Source: Chrysemys picta bellii
Taxonomy: Eukaryota > Chordata > Testudines > Emydidae
DNA: 64,000 bases
Direction: 5' to 3'
NCBI RefSeq assembly: GCF_011386835.1
Contig: NC_088805.1
Coordinates: 19,092,836 to 19,156,835 of the forward strand
Each line of letters starts with the position of its first letter. Position 1 is the stretch's first letter. A model generated the notes under the pieces. That model did no database searches and had not been told where the DNA came from. It worked only from the letters and a program-made list of their open reading frames with translations. A program made the position numbers and the translations under genes. Below are positions 1 through 12,289 of the stretch, one piece after another.

Positions 1-591
1 AGCTGAGGAGAGAAGTGGAAAGATCCAGTTCCGAGAGATCATCCAGGAAAGCTAGTGAAAAACGCAAATTTTTTAAGCTGGGGGTTAGGATACAATCATT
101 AATTGCCTTGTGCACACTCCGCCTATCATATAGTTATAGGATGCTCACTCTTTCCACTTGGAGTAGTGCTAATTATTTACAATTATTCTAGGACATATAG
201 GAAAGAAATATCTATACTAAATTGCTATTTAAGGGAATTTGGATCTGAGTAAATGAAACTCGGGGTAACGCTTTATTGCATTTCAGCTGTGTATAAGCTA
301 ATGTTAAACAAGAATGGAGGGTTCATGCTGTATGGTATTCAAGTAAATATTAAAAGAATCCATTAATATTTGATTGCATGACCAAAATGAAGGGCTATCT
401 CCCAGCACATGTCTAAGTGTACAGGACACTAGCGCTCCAGATAATCATCCCTTAGGTTTACAGTGAATTATTTAATTTTGGGTAGCATTACAGCAAAGCC
501 CATCCATCCAAAATGAACTTACAGTACAAATAAAATCTCTCCCCCTCCTCATTTACATTGCAATACATGTACTTGTTATGTAGAGCGTACA
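1..591. other. Unique non-coding sequence
   Basis: No gene, recognisable transposon or RNA gene was seen. The base composition is AT-rich and ordinary. Short open frames here have no coding character. Confidence 0.5.
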
Positions 592-742
592 AGAGGCAGC
601 ACAGTGTAAGGATTGGAGCAGGAGATTGAGAGTCAGGAGCTCCTGTCTCTATTTCCAATTGCTTTTGCGGACTGGAGCAAGACACTTTACCTTAATTTCC
701 CCATCTGTAGGATGGGAACCATACCTCTAATTACACGGATAT
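592..742 (+). mobile_element. MIR/CORE-type SINE fragment
   Basis: The order of landmarks matches MIR-like SINEs: 'agtcaggagctcctgtctct', then a degenerate 'cttta..ttaatttccccatctgtagg', then 'atgggaaccatacctc'. The copy is diverged and lacks a clear 3' tail. The assignment rests on recalled consensus features. Confidence 0.6.
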
Positions 743-852
743 TGAAAGGCTGAATCGATGTTTGTGTAGTGATCTGAAGATATGCATTATGAAGAATAAA
801 TATCTTACTTTTACACACAGTATTTCCCCCTGCCTTCCTCATTCTCATATAT

Positions 853-1043
853 CAGGGGTTCTCAAACTGGGGCTCGGGACCCCTCAGGGGGTCTCAAGGT
901 TATTACATGGGGGGGTCATGAGCTGTCAGCCTCCATCCCAAACCCTGCTTTGCAGCCAGCATTTATAATGGTGTTAAATATATTTTCAAGTGTTTTTAAT
1001 TTATGTGAAAGGGGTCACCAGTACAAAAGTTTGAGAACCACTG
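853..1043. mobile_element. hAT-type MITE with perfect 8-bp target duplication
   Basis: The element opens with caggggttctcaaac and closes with gtttgagaaccactg, which are near-perfect inverted terminal repeats. It is flanked on both sides by the 8-bp direct repeat tcatatat (845-852 and 1044-1051). An 8-bp duplication and CAG-type termini are diagnostic of hAT transposons. At 191 bp it has no coding capacity, so it must have been moved in trans. Confidence 0.85.
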
Positions 1044-1051
1044 TCATATAT

Positions 1052-1727
1052 ATTAGATGGGGTGGGGTGGGGTGGCAAAAGGGGTAGGTGAAAACAAGTT
1101 TTTACTCATCCACTTAAAGCACACTGCCCTTCCATCTGCTTTACACTGTACATCATCACCTACTGTCCTAGCTGGAGATGATTTTCGAGTACTTAAACTG
1201 TTGATGGCTGTTGGTAATGATGTATGAAGCAGAAACAAAGCCAGAGTTTCAAAGAATCTTGGAGACTTCAAAAGGCTGAGAAGAACTAGTAATATGATTT
1301 TGACTAAATACAGATACATGCAACAAGAAGCTGCCACTTCTACCAAATGAGCTCTCCTTCTGGAGCAACCTTTTAATTTCTTGCAGTTGCACAAATGATC
1401 TCTTCTAGCACTGTGTGTTAGAGTTCAAAGGAGACAGCAATCAGAACAGTATCTTGATACTCTCGCCACGTTAAAGCATTTAAGAGAATAAGCTTCAAGG
1501 TCTCAGCAAGAACAAGACTTTCAATGTAACAAGAAAAACATGAGTTTAAACAAAACAAATCCAAAATGTATTCCGGTTTAGCTAAAGTTAATTAATTAAT
1601 TAATTAATTTTCAAGGAATGCCTGTCACTCTTAAAGAGAATAAATATATACAAGGCAAATGTCCAAAGATTAGTTTTGGCTAAGACAGTTTGTAATAAGA
1701 GTGTAATAATACTACTAGTAGAGGAAG
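1052..1727. other. Non-coding sequence with simple repeats
   Basis: A G-rich run (ggggtggggtgggg) lies next to the hAT element, and a short (attaatt)n stretch lies near 1590-1610. The minus-strand open frame across 1053-1394 shows no recognisable domain. Nothing else was seen. Confidence 0.45.
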
Positions 1728-1945
1728 TGGTTACATCCTGGGACTGAATCAGGAGACCTGGGCTTCTAGTCCCAACTCTGCCACTAGTTCATTATATGAC
1801 CACAGGCAAATCACTTATTTTCTCTGAACCTCAGCATTTTCACCTGTAAAATGATGATAATAATGCTTACTCATCTTTTAGCACACTTTGAGATCTCTGG
1901 ATGAAAAATGTTATATAAGCACAAATTATTATTACTGTGCGTTAT
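1728..1945 (+). mobile_element. MIR/CORE-type SINE
   Basis: Shows 'aatcaggagacctgggcttc', 'aactctgccactagttcatt', 'caggcaaatcactta', 'cacctgtaaaatgatgataa' and 'tttgagatctctggatgaaa', ending in a (tta)-rich tail. This is the full order of MIR-like landmarks and one of the better preserved copies in the window. Confidence 0.8.
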
Positions 1946-4559
1946 TTGTATTCCAGTAGTGACTAGAACATGCTAAGTTGCCTCCACACACAGAGCAGGA
2001 CATCATCTCTGCTCTGAAGAGCTCACAGGAAGAAAAGAAGCCCCATAAAACAGAATAAATTAAAATAAATATCAGCTATCCCCAAATGCACATCAGCCTA
2101 GCTATGATCTTTTGTAGACCTCATGGTAGAAGTGTCTTGAGAAGAGATTTGAAGGAGGAAATACCAGCTCCCAGCCGCCGTGGGTGGAGGAGGAACCTCT
2201 CAGCTCCCAGCCACCAAGGTGGCAGGGGAAACCATGCAGACGCAGCAGCAAAAGTCACAGACAGGTCACAGCTTCCATGAATTTTTGTTTATTGCCCGTA
2301 TCCTGTTCATAACTTTTACTGAAAATAACCACGGCAAAATTTTGGTCTTAGCAATAACATCAGAAGACAGTGGTGGGAGAGGAGGATCAAAAGGAAGACA
2401 GGCTGGCGGTGCTGTCAGAGTGGAAGAGGTGTGGGTGGTGCATTAGAACAAAAAGGGATTGGTGGGCAGAGACAGAGCTGGGAGGGGCCCTGAAAAGGAG
2501 GACAAGAAACTAGCATTTTATGGAAAAGACGGTGCCAGTGGAGGGACTCAAAGAAGGCTGGAGGAGGGTCCTCTATTGTGTGGCTATAACCTGCCCTCGC
2601 AGGGGGCCAAGCTCAATGATCATTCTAATAGGCCTTCCTCGTTAATAACTACTAGAATCCTAAAAACAGGCAAATTCTGTTTCCTTCCCCTGCCCCTTTC
2701 ACTTGGGTTCCGTGGGGATTGGAGGGACGATGAGGGACAGACAAAAGTTCAGGCTAAGGGAATAAGAGACTCATGGTCACGTATTAACCATAGTCTGATT
2801 GTCCAGGATACGCAGTGGTGCATATCATATATCACAGGGCAGGCTTCAGCAATTAGTATAAATAAATAGTTCAGAAAGCATATTTATATCCAGAACTAAG
2901 AGATTGCTTAGGTTTTGAGAGCTGCAGACACTACAAATTAAACTTAGATCTATTGATATTACCAACCTGGTTTATATAGGAATGGGAACCCTTTCAATTT
3001 CAGCCTATTGCTTTTCTATTTATAATATTCCAGCTAGCTACACCTGCTTGATTATCTTTAAAAATACTTCTCAGGTTGATTCCATTAAATAACAAATGAA
3101 GATCTTTAAAGCGAACGTGGCCCTTTCCCCTGAACTAGTATTTATGGACAAGAACATTTGGGGCTGATCTTTCTTGTTGAGCAGCACATCTAAGACTAAG
3201 ACTTAAATCACCTGAATGATGCATTGACAATAATTGGCCTGCTAACGCAAAGTCTTACTCACATAAGTAGTCCCACTGAGGTCAATAGGACCAGTCAAGT
3301 GACTAATGACGACTGGCCTGATTTTTAGAACTGCTGAGCAGCTAGAGTTGTGGATGTTCAGAACTTCTGAAAACCAGGCTCTACTTGCACAGATAAAGAT
3401 TTGCACAATCAAGTCCCACGGATGTTGTTATTTTGAATGTTAAGTTTAATATTCTTGGAATTCCCTTCCAATGTTATTTAGACTGAGGCCTCAGTGTTGA
3501 CTATTGACAGGCAAATGAAAATATAAGATTTGGTGATTGTGCTCAGACTATAGGGATTAGACCTACATTTTTTGCATTCGTGTCCTTCACTATTGAGATA
3601 TTTGGGGAGGGGATTTTGCTCTTTGATTTGGGGACTGGCTGTGTCAGATACTGGACAGGCACAGAATGTGGTGGGTATCCTGACAGGACACCGAGGCTGA
3701 TGAAAATCTTGTAGGAAGAATGAAGCTGAATAAAAATGAATTGGAAAAGATTCAAATCTGTGCAAACTACTTGCCCATAGTCTGAATGCTACTGATCCAA
3801 CAAGACGGAAACCTGAGGCAGGTACCGGATAAATCAGCTCTGTGTTGTTGACCCTACAATACTACAGAGGAATCGAAATGCCAAAAGCTATAAGCATTGA
3901 ACACATATCTATCTTTTTCCTCATACAGGAAGATTCCAACCTATCCCAGGCATTTTTAAAGCCTAATTTTCACTGTAGCTCAATTATGAAAGCCCTTCAG
4001 CAAATTTTTAGGGCTTTTCCAATCAATGAAGACAGGGTGGGAAAATAAGAAAAATCCTTCATGGAAAAGGGATTCTGCTTAGTCTTTGGAACTTTTTATT
4101 AATTAAAAAGACATGTTTCTGTCTCTCATCCGCATGAATCCAAGGAACGTTTCTAATAGTTTTCAGCTCTTTTGCCATCTTATATTGTACATATTGCATC
4201 TGGTTTTACAGCTACATTGGCAAAATACCATTTACCTGGACAACTGAATCATTACCAAGATATATAGCAACCGCTAAAGAATATTTCCACAGTTAAAAAA
4301 TCAGAGGAAATTATACATTTTAGGGAAATTCATCCCAGCTGTTTGAAGTGCAGGAAAGGTGAGCAAACCTTTGTAAATCCATCAGGCCTTCCTTCCCCGG
4401 CCACCCCAATCTAAAAGCCTTAAAATGCAAATGACTTTGTCCTTGGATGTGATCTTGATTGTAAAGATTTTGTTTTGTTTCTTTCCTCCCTACCAAAGAC
4501 AGAAGGGATAGTGAGTGAGTCTTTAAACTCTCAGTTCTTAAGGCTGTTAATATTTCACA
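1946..4559. other. Mostly unique non-coding sequence
   Basis: A short imperfect tandem occurs near 2165-2225 ('cagctcccagcc' twice). At 3225-3375 there is a diverged interspersed repeat of the 'cccactgaggtcaataggac' type, which recurs in weaker form near 19800, 35700, 41180, 42780 and 44250. No gene or RNA gene was seen. The 136-residue plus-strand open frame at 2459-2869 has no recognisable domain. Confidence 0.4.
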
Positions 4560-4965
4560 TTGCCAGCAGGGAAAGGAATTAAAACTGCCAGCAGCTATCC
4601 AGATAGATTTAAAAATCCCCTTCCCTTCCTCCCTCCCTCCTTTTTTCTTTCTGCATCCCTTGGCTTCAGAGAATATTTTCCCCGCAAATTGGTTTTAAAT
4701 TAAAGGAGGTGATGAAAGCAATGTGCCGTCTCAGCATTTTCCCAGGTGCACTTAATCTAATTTCATTAAGGAGATCAGGACAGATGATCGCTACAGTCGA
4801 AACATTAAGTCTGTCCATTTTTGTATAAAAAACCATTAAGTCTGTCAAAGTGTCGGCGGGTGGGCTGTTTATTATTGGAAATGAAGGCGCGCTTTGCTTC
4901 CCCAATAAACTGTCAGGAGCAGTAAACCACAAATTAAGTCAGCTGCTGCCAAAGATTTAGGCAAA
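4560..4965. promoter_or_regulatory. Candidate conserved non-coding element
   Basis: This block has a texture unlike its surroundings: complex sequence, several retained CpGs (gtcgaaac, gtcggcggg, aggcgcgctt), homeodomain-like cores (ctaatttcatta, aattaagt) and no transposon signature. Those traits are typical of vertebrate developmental enhancers, but conservation cannot be seen from one sequence, so this is inference. Another possibility is simply unique intron sequence. Confidence 0.3.
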
Positions 4966-6018
4966 GATCTCCAACTAATTTCGACACAGGTGTGAGAAAG
5001 GCCAGGGAAACAGAGCCCTTAAGTAGGTCTGTGAGGTTTGGGAACCATGTTTTTTGTGTATATTTGCTATGATTTTTGACAAACTTCAAGCCAATGCAAT
5101 GCAAATATTGGGATGGGACATCATGGGGTATGGTAAAGCTGAATCATTGGCTCAATATGGTTTTAAACTTCCAGATGACAAATGGCTGTAAATTGGCATT
5201 GGGCACTGGTAAGCAGTGCAGAGCTTCAAATGCTGAGTTTACCACCAATTTTACCTACACTGCATCCTGCTCAGACCCATCATCTTATTCTTAAGCAGAA
5301 GTGAACTCATAAAAACTTCATTCAGCCATTTCTCCCTTTTAAATGTTTTTGCAACTGTCAATACACCGGGGAGTCACGATGCATGGGTAATAATAAAAAT
5401 ATCACACAAAATTAAAGGAAACCCAACAAAACAGAGAAAGTACAGCAAACTTCTTTAAAAGCACAGAAAAAAGAGTGAAGCTTTCAAATTGAGTTTTCAG
5501 GCATTACGAAGCTCAACGTAATCTATTTGTTCAGAAGGACATCTTGTTTCTAGTCAAAAAATGCAGTTTGGTAAAGAGAGTCAGGATATTATGAAATGTC
5601 ATTAAAGTTCTTTACTTTTTAAGTTAAATTTTCTTTATAGTATATACAGAATAATTCATGATCCCTGATAGAGTGCATGATTGTTGCAATTCTATCAAGA
5701 GCTTTTTACTCATCTTGTAAACCACAAGGGAGCAGTTGAAACAGCATCTGACAAGCAGAATCTACCAGCCAACAGGTACGTTCATCCTGCATTTTGGTTC
5801 GGGGGAGTGGTGACACATGAATTCTCAATCCAGGAGAGGCAAATGTAACCTCTTGACTTCAACACTGACCCATGCACCAGTCCGGGCCCCGGAGTACAAG
5901 GGCTGATACAATAGAGTGCAATGACTCAGCTCTTTGTGCATTCCTAGTCTTTAAACTGCTCCAGTAGACAGAATGTAACACACCTAGAACTCATTTCTGG
6001 ACAAAGTAATCAAGAAGC
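4966..6018. other. Unique non-coding sequence
   Basis: AT-rich, without recognisable repeats or coding exons. The small plus-strand frame at 5076-5294 shows no domain. Confidence 0.4.
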
Positions 6019-6030
6019 TAGAAAAAAAAG

Positions 6031-6152
6031 TATCAGAGGGGTAGCCGTGTTAGTCTGAATCTGTAAAAAGCAACAGAGGGTCCTGTGGCACCTTTGAGAC
6101 TAACAAAGTCTCTGTTAGTCTCAAAGGTGCCACAGGACCCTCTGTTGCTTTT
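6031..6152 (+). mobile_element. Fold-back SINE (head + body + inverted body)
   Basis: The copy starts with the SINE head (tatcagaggggtagccgtg), runs into the body (gcaacagagggtcctgtgg) up to 'gactaaca', then turns round and repeats the body inverted back to 'gttgcttttt'. The arms 6064-6105 and 6113-6154 are a perfect 42-bp inverted repeat with a 7-bp loop. A 12-bp direct repeat (tagaaaaaaaag at 6019-6030 and 6153-6164) flanks the whole unit, so head, body and inverted body entered as one insertion. The usual SINE 3' end (cttcagatgcaagt) is absent. Confidence 0.85.
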
Positions 6153-6164
6153 TAGAAAAAAAAG

Positions 6165-8551
6165 AAGTCTCCAGCATCTGTAACTTCTGTTTTTGTGAGA
6201 TAAGGTTCTGTAGTTCTGACAGCCTCACCTGGACTCGTGTGAAATGCACTTCGCAGTCTGGAGCTTTCTGGTTATTTGTGCCCCAGAATATTTTTAATGG
6301 GAAGCCAAAGAACTGAGGATGCATCAGACATTGGACAAAGGAAGACCCGCGTGGAGAATGAAAGCTTAAGACGCAGTCAGTCAACCTGAACAGAGGGTTA
6401 GGTTTGGGTCTGGGAACTGACAGAGATTTGGATGGGTATTTACATTGCCCATCCCTTTTGCTATTAAACATTTTCAGCTGATTATGGAGGGGCACCGATG
6501 AGCTACAAAGTGAGTTCTCCATCCAGTGTTCCTTCAGTCCAGTGATGCTGAACATCAATGACAGAGTGGAAATTAATGGGGGAAATGGGGAAAAAAACAT
6601 TCACAAAGGTTTATCTGATTACATGTTGGGAATATTTTTGCTCCAAGAAGCATTTCAAAAATGACCTTTGCAAGACTCTTACATCATCCATACTTGTACT
6701 AGCTCTCTATGTACTGTGTACATCTGAAGACTTTGGGCAGTGCTGACATTGTACACTATTTGGAGCAAGGACTGTAAGCTGTCATATATTTATAAGGTGC
6801 TGAACGCATTGTCAGTGCCCAGTAAATAACAGGAGCAGAGTGAAGTAGAATTTGAAGAACTAAATTATGGTGTGTGAATAAGGTCTAACAAATGGGCTAC
6901 AAAGGAGCCTGAAGCAAACTTACTGTGCTTTTGCAAAGAGCACTGTGAAAACACCATTTTGGCAACTCCACCAATGCTCTTTGTAATTTTCACTTCAAGC
7001 TCAGATATTACTTACTTGAAGCTCTCCTACCAGAGCTAGAATACAAAACTGAATTGCAGCATAAACACACAGCGAACATTTAATTAACTTGGAAACACAA
7101 TGTCATTTTTTCTATGTCTTATTTAGCACCACATTAAATGAAGAAATGCCTGATATCTAACCCTTGATTTGGAGAGCTTGCTTATACCCAGGGTCCATAC
7201 AATTAAACTGACAACCCATAATTTTACACACAGCAGACAGAAGCCCAAGAATGAAAGAACATGAACGCTGAATTACTTCGAAAGAAAGAAATCGGCTTTT
7301 TTAAAAAAAAAAACACGGTCGTGAACATTGTTATTAAAAAAAAATCAGAACAACATTTTGGTGTAATGAGCAGAGCTTACTCATTCCCTTGTTTTATGCA
7401 ACTTGACTTTTGGCTTTCTGCAGAACGCCGTTTAACAGAGCACATTACCAAGCTGCTAGCCACTTTTCATAGTGATGCTAAAGCAGGTAAGAGACAATAA
7501 GTGGAACTGTTGATGGTTTATATTACTCTATTATGTTAATGTTCACTAAAGTATGCCATAAGCTCTCTCATTACATGTGTATAAACCAATTCTCTGTGGT
7601 GTTATTCCTGTGTTAAATGCTATAACTACATAAATCTTGAATTAATGGAGACTTTATAGTTCCTGAAAATGAAGGGTAATTGCTATCTGTTAATGCTGTT
7701 GTTGCTATTAAAGGAGTATATATTTTCTGTAACAATGTTTATGGACCATGAGCCTCACATAGCAGCTACTGCACAGTTTGGAACATAGTGTAAAACCGTT
7801 ACCAGACAAACTCCCCTCCTCTTCCCGCAACATCCCCTCCCCCCAAAAAGGTGATATACTCTCCACAGCTACCACAAACTACCCTGTAATTCTCCTAACA
7901 ATGGCAGAGTCCAAATCCATGCCCTTCAGTGAACATAAGGCAGAAGTAATGGGTTTCATGTTACCGTCTCTGGGAATGCATGGTTGGCAGAGCTCTTAGT
8001 TTGTCTCAGTGGTAGAAAAGCTCAGTTTATTGTTTCATTTAAAAAAACCCAAAAAACAGTTCTTAGAAAGGATGGAAAGTGGGTGCAAGAAAGTATCTTC
8101 CCGTTCGCTTCCCTGGAGAGTTCTGTGGTGAAACAGAAGCTTGAGGCAACGGTTGGTGGAAATTCGCAGCACTCTCCCTCAGAAAGTGCAAGGGGCAGAT
8201 TAGTTCTTGGCTTGATTAGTATACCTACCTGAAGTCTCTGTGCTTTTAAAAACAGCAGAGTCATCATTTGAAGCACTGTCACAATCTGCCATCAGACTGC
8301 ACCTCATGCAACTATAAATATCACTCTTCCGTTCTGGTTCATCTTCTTTATAATTAACTGTGCTCTAACTTGATTACCCTATGCCACTGCCCTCTAGAGT
8401 ACTGGATGTGACTGCATAAAAGTATAAACTATGAAGTGTCTGCTTATAGCTACTAATACAGGGAAGAAAAATTACAAATGTTGCTCTAACATACGCATTT
8501 TTAAAATGTTGGGTGCTGTAACAACCTATATATCTATGGGCTAAATAAATA
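6165..8551. other. Mostly unique non-coding sequence
   Basis: A weak SINE-tail-like piece is at 6745-6830 ('ggagcaaggactgtaagctg'). A-rich runs occur near 7300 and 8040. An unusually protein-like 129-nt open segment on the minus strand lies at 8229-8357 and is discussed under findings; it is not called as a gene. Confidence 0.4.
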
Positions 8552-8776
8552 AGGGATAAGCAATAGGCAGTGGATAGAATATGGAACTGGGAGTCGGAAG
8601 ACTTGAGTTTTATTCCCAGCTGATGCCACGGACTCTGTGTAATTGTGGACAATTTCTCCCCCCTCCCATTTCCCCACCAATAAAATGGGATTGCAGCTGC
8701 TACTAACCCACCTTAGTGAAGTGATTTGAGATCTACAAATGAAAAATGCTATGTAAGCGCAAAGTATTTTATTATT
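8552..8776 (+). mobile_element. MIR/CORE-type SINE
   Basis: Landmarks in order: 'gggagtcggaagacttgag', 'attcccagctgatgcca', 'ccaataaaatgggattgc', 'gtgatttgagatctacaaat', then a (tta)-type tail at 8768-8776. It is diverged but complete in layout. Confidence 0.75.
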
Positions 8777-11200
8777 AAATGCTGCCCTGCATTTAATTAG
8801 CGCTCAAAGGGTATGTGTGTATGTATTATATATAAAGATGGCACAGAGAGCTTCTTGCTGAGCAAGCAGCAAGATAGGATCTCTCTGTAGCACTTTAAAA
8901 TGCTAAGAAAGGTGCAGAGTCCATACCTCTTATCCCTTAGAGAGTGTGGTGTGTGGGCTAGAGCATATGTCTAGCCCTACAACTGGCTGCAAAGGGCAGG
9001 AAATGTTATTAGAGGGCATACTTTGCTAATGTTCTGAGGAGTAGAAATACTCCCCAAGTCCCCAGTGTAATCTCTCAGGCTACAATAAGGAATTCTTTGT
9101 TGAGGCCACTCAGGCCAGCATTTTGATAGCTCCTTGTTGCATCAGCCAGGGCAGGATTAAGATCTATACCCAACAGTTGTCCACTTATGTATAACATCAG
9201 ATGTAAACAGAGCCTGATTCTCCATGTGCTCCATGAATTTAGTGGGAATTCCACATGAAGGGCATTTGCACTATAAGGCCCATTGGAAAGACTGAAATCC
9301 CTCCACTTCAGCCATAATGGTGCTGATACTTATGTGCTACATGCACGTGTCTTTGCGGACACAAAAGGCAACTTTACTTAATGCCAGAGACCCACTTAAT
9401 GAAACTGATGTCTTGCCTCATGTCTTTACAGATCAGAGAAGAGAGATAAAAAAAGACAATTGCTCTCTCTCCCTTTTTGGTACAGAAAGTACTTTGATTA
9501 GGTAGGATTTACTAAAAGGAGGGGGTAGTTGGAACATGTATGAGACTGGATGGTCCAATTACAGATATATATGAAATGCTATAATAATGGTATGGGATGC
9601 TACAATGGTCTTTCATTTGCTGTAAAGGACAGTAAGTTACCAGCCAAACACAATGCCGCTTCCTCTAAAGGTAACCTCAGATCCCACATTCTGAAAGCTA
9701 ATCAATGTTGTTCAGATTTCAATTTCTTCACTACAAGGTGAAGTCAAACCTAATCTAACAAACGTCAGTCTCAGGCTAGCTGGGTCTACCAGTGTAATTT
9801 AGATAATCATTAATAGCATAGCTGTATAATAAAACTACATGTCACTTACAACTTCATCTGAGGTTTGACTGGCAGATCTTTTAAACTGTTTTCTAAATGA
9901 TTGCCTTTACTTTCTTTGATTGGGCAGTATAAGAAATGTTTTAACCCTTTGGTACCCAAGCTTTGGGGGAGTAAATTCAACCTGTTTCTCTGCCAAAAAC
10001 CACCCTCTGTTGTTATTTATCCTTATATGGAAGACAGCCTTAGAAACATATGCTGCAAAAACAAAATGTTTGCTGAAAATGTCCACTGTATGTTTCAATC
10101 AAGAGCCATGATTAAAATATTCCTCTTTGTTTAAGATTTTTTGCCAAAATGTATCTGTTGTTTCATTCAGGGAAAATTAGATATTTGAGTGGACTTTTAA
10201 AAGAATACAATGAAAAAATGAAGGACAGCAGACATTTTCCTGGTTTTAAACCCATGCCAAAAAACAAACAAACAACCCTCATAAAATTTAGTTAGCATTA
10301 GCTTTCAATGCTGCATCTTGAATTCACTTCTTCCTATGGTTACAGGCAGTTGTGCTGCCAAACAGGATATGGAACTTCAGAACTCAGCCTTTACATTTGT
10401 AATGCTGACCCAGTGGAATCTGTGCATGTTGTTGGTTCTCATGCATGGATATAAGGGACTGGCAAAACAAAGAATAGAACAGGTTTGATGAAGGCTTAAC
10501 CTGAGACTAATATCTGCTAAAACAGATGGCTATGGGGACGCTGAATATTTTAAATGCTTGATGTTCAAAAGCATGTTGCAGTTGCTGCTTCCAGTAGGGG
10601 TTGTCTGTTTTCATTGCAAAGGTGATGGTCAAGCACAAGAATGAAGGTCAAGGGGATGAAACAAGAAGTCCCTGTACATATACCAAAACATATTCCTATA
10701 GCCTCTCACTGTCTAACATCTGTATCAAACAAAAAGGTCAGAAAAATCATTGCTGCGTGATAAATATGCATGCAACATGACAAAATACTCCCTGACAGTT
10801 ACCTATCCTCACAGACAGTGCAGTACCAGTTGTCCATCTTCTCAACCCATTACAAAACTGACATGTTCAAAGGTTATTATAAATAAAATATTGGCTCTAG
10901 AGGAGTCATCAGGGAAGTCTTTCTCCAACACAAAAAGATAGTGCCAACACAGTGGCTTGCATCCTACTAAACCCTGGCACATTAATCAAGAAGGGGTATT
11001 GTGTTAGCAACAGAAAGCTCGGCTGCATGTCTAAGCTTAGGGCAAAGGCTGAGACTATCATCTTGTGAAGCGGATACAAGTTACTGATATTTCTAAATTT
11101 GACATGAAGGCTAAAGGAAAATATTATGTTATTGTTAGATTCATTTTTATTTTTCTCGTAGGGGAATTTCCAAGCTAGTGAAGCATATGGAAAAAGGGAA
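8777..11200. other. Mostly unique non-coding sequence, probable intron
   Basis: A short (ac)-type run precedes 8830, and an (aaac)n-like run lies near 10258-10276. A diverged 'gggaattccacatgaag' interspersed repeat is at about 9205-9300. No coding exon with usable splice sites was recognised in this stretch. Confidence 0.4.
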
Positions 11201-11211
11201 TTCAGTCTTAC

Positions 11212-11241
11212 CTTATCGTCAATATCACTCTCGCTGTCACA
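11212..11241 (-). CDS. 30-nt internal microexon, candidate AUTS2/FBRSL1-family gene
   Basis: Read on the minus strand, a long pyrimidine tract (about 11248-11275, ctttct-rich) leads to ctgcag, then exactly 30 nt with an open phase-0 frame encoding CDSESDIDDK, then a GTAAGA donor at 11211-11206. All three parts of an exon definition are near-consensus. The length is a multiple of three, so inclusion or skipping keeps frame. The acidic-serine peptide resembles a segment I recall from AUTS2 and its paralogue FBRSL1, nuclear proteins linked to Polycomb-type chromatin regulation and neural development. That match is from memory, not from a search. Lack of other exons over tens of kilobases would suit the very long introns of that family. 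The next exon, in frame 0, should lie below 11.2 kb and was not found. Exon call moderately sure, family call tentative. Confidence 0.5.
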
Positions 11242-11275
11242 CTGCAGATTAGAGAAAGAGAGAGAGAAAAGGCTT

Positions 11276-12289
11276 CATGAAATATCTGTATATAAATGAA
11301 ACTCCTGCATCATCATCTACAATCTTTCAGGTGGCTGCTTAATAGATATTTCAATGAACAGAGAGTACACTTTCATTGTATGCATTTTACATTGCCAACA
11401 TAAATAAAAAATGCAAAGAAATAGCAATTTCCTCTTTTTTTAATAAAAATACAATGTGCTCATAGTTGAATTAGATGTTCACACACAAAGTGGGCTTTAA
11501 TCAAATGAGACAATCAGCTATGTGTTGCAATAACCACTGGATGTCACATGGATATTTCAACACAAATCTTGCCCTCTTTTCATCCAAAACTCTGGAAATG
11601 TATAGACACAGCTGTGGATGCCTCTAGTTTGATAAGCACTTTGTCATTTAATGAGGAAACTGTGAAGGTGGCAACAATTTCTAAATCAGATTAGTGGCAC
11701 CCATAATGGTAATTTAAAATATATATATAATAAATTATTTTAAATAGTGTAGCTTAAAATGAGATTGCGAACCCAAGTCGAAAAGTGTTTATTTAAGGAG
11801 TTACAGAGTGAACTCTTTTACCGTTTCTGAAAAGGGAATATTTCATTTTCATTGCACAAGTGATGGCAAGATAACTTGAGCTCTGAATGTTTAGGGGTGT
11901 ATGGATTTCATTGGCCACAGGTCAGAAAGATTTACGTTTGCAAGATAGAAATAAACCCACACAGAGTGGAAATGTCTAGCTGTTGTGGGGCTTCTGGTTC
12001 CACTGGAATTTTAGTTCACCATGCATGGATATTGCAGCGCACATTTGCAAATGGAGGTTAGGATGGGAATCCATGTTGTGAAACGCTTTATTGGGGCTCA
12101 ACAAGCTCAGACCATGCACCACAAGTATGGAAACTGGCGGTGAGAAATTTGCACATTTGTATTACCGAAGAAAGAAAAGGAAACCTTTTCTTAGGTCATC
12201 TAGTCCCCATCTTCTAATCTCCAGAGAGGGAGTATTGTTTCTTACTGTAGAACAGTTTAATTGGAACGTTGTGAAACCGTCATGCAGTT
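11276..12289. other. Unique non-coding sequence, probable intron
   Basis: AT-rich with an (at)n run near 11719-11735. No repeats or further exons were recognised. If the microexon is real, this is the start of the intron upstream of it in the minus-strand gene. Confidence 0.4.

Noticed and set aside
2459..2869. 136-residue plus-strand open frame
   Set aside because: No domain or family likeness; purine-rich composition explains the lack of stops.
6121..6600. 159-residue minus-strand open frame
   Set aside because: No recognisable domain, begins or ends in SINE sequence, and no splice or promoter context supports it.
8229..11241. Joining the 129-nt segment directly to the microexon as consecutive exons
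   Set aside because: The phase needed by the 129-nt segment would read the microexon as starting TG-TGA, an in-frame stop.
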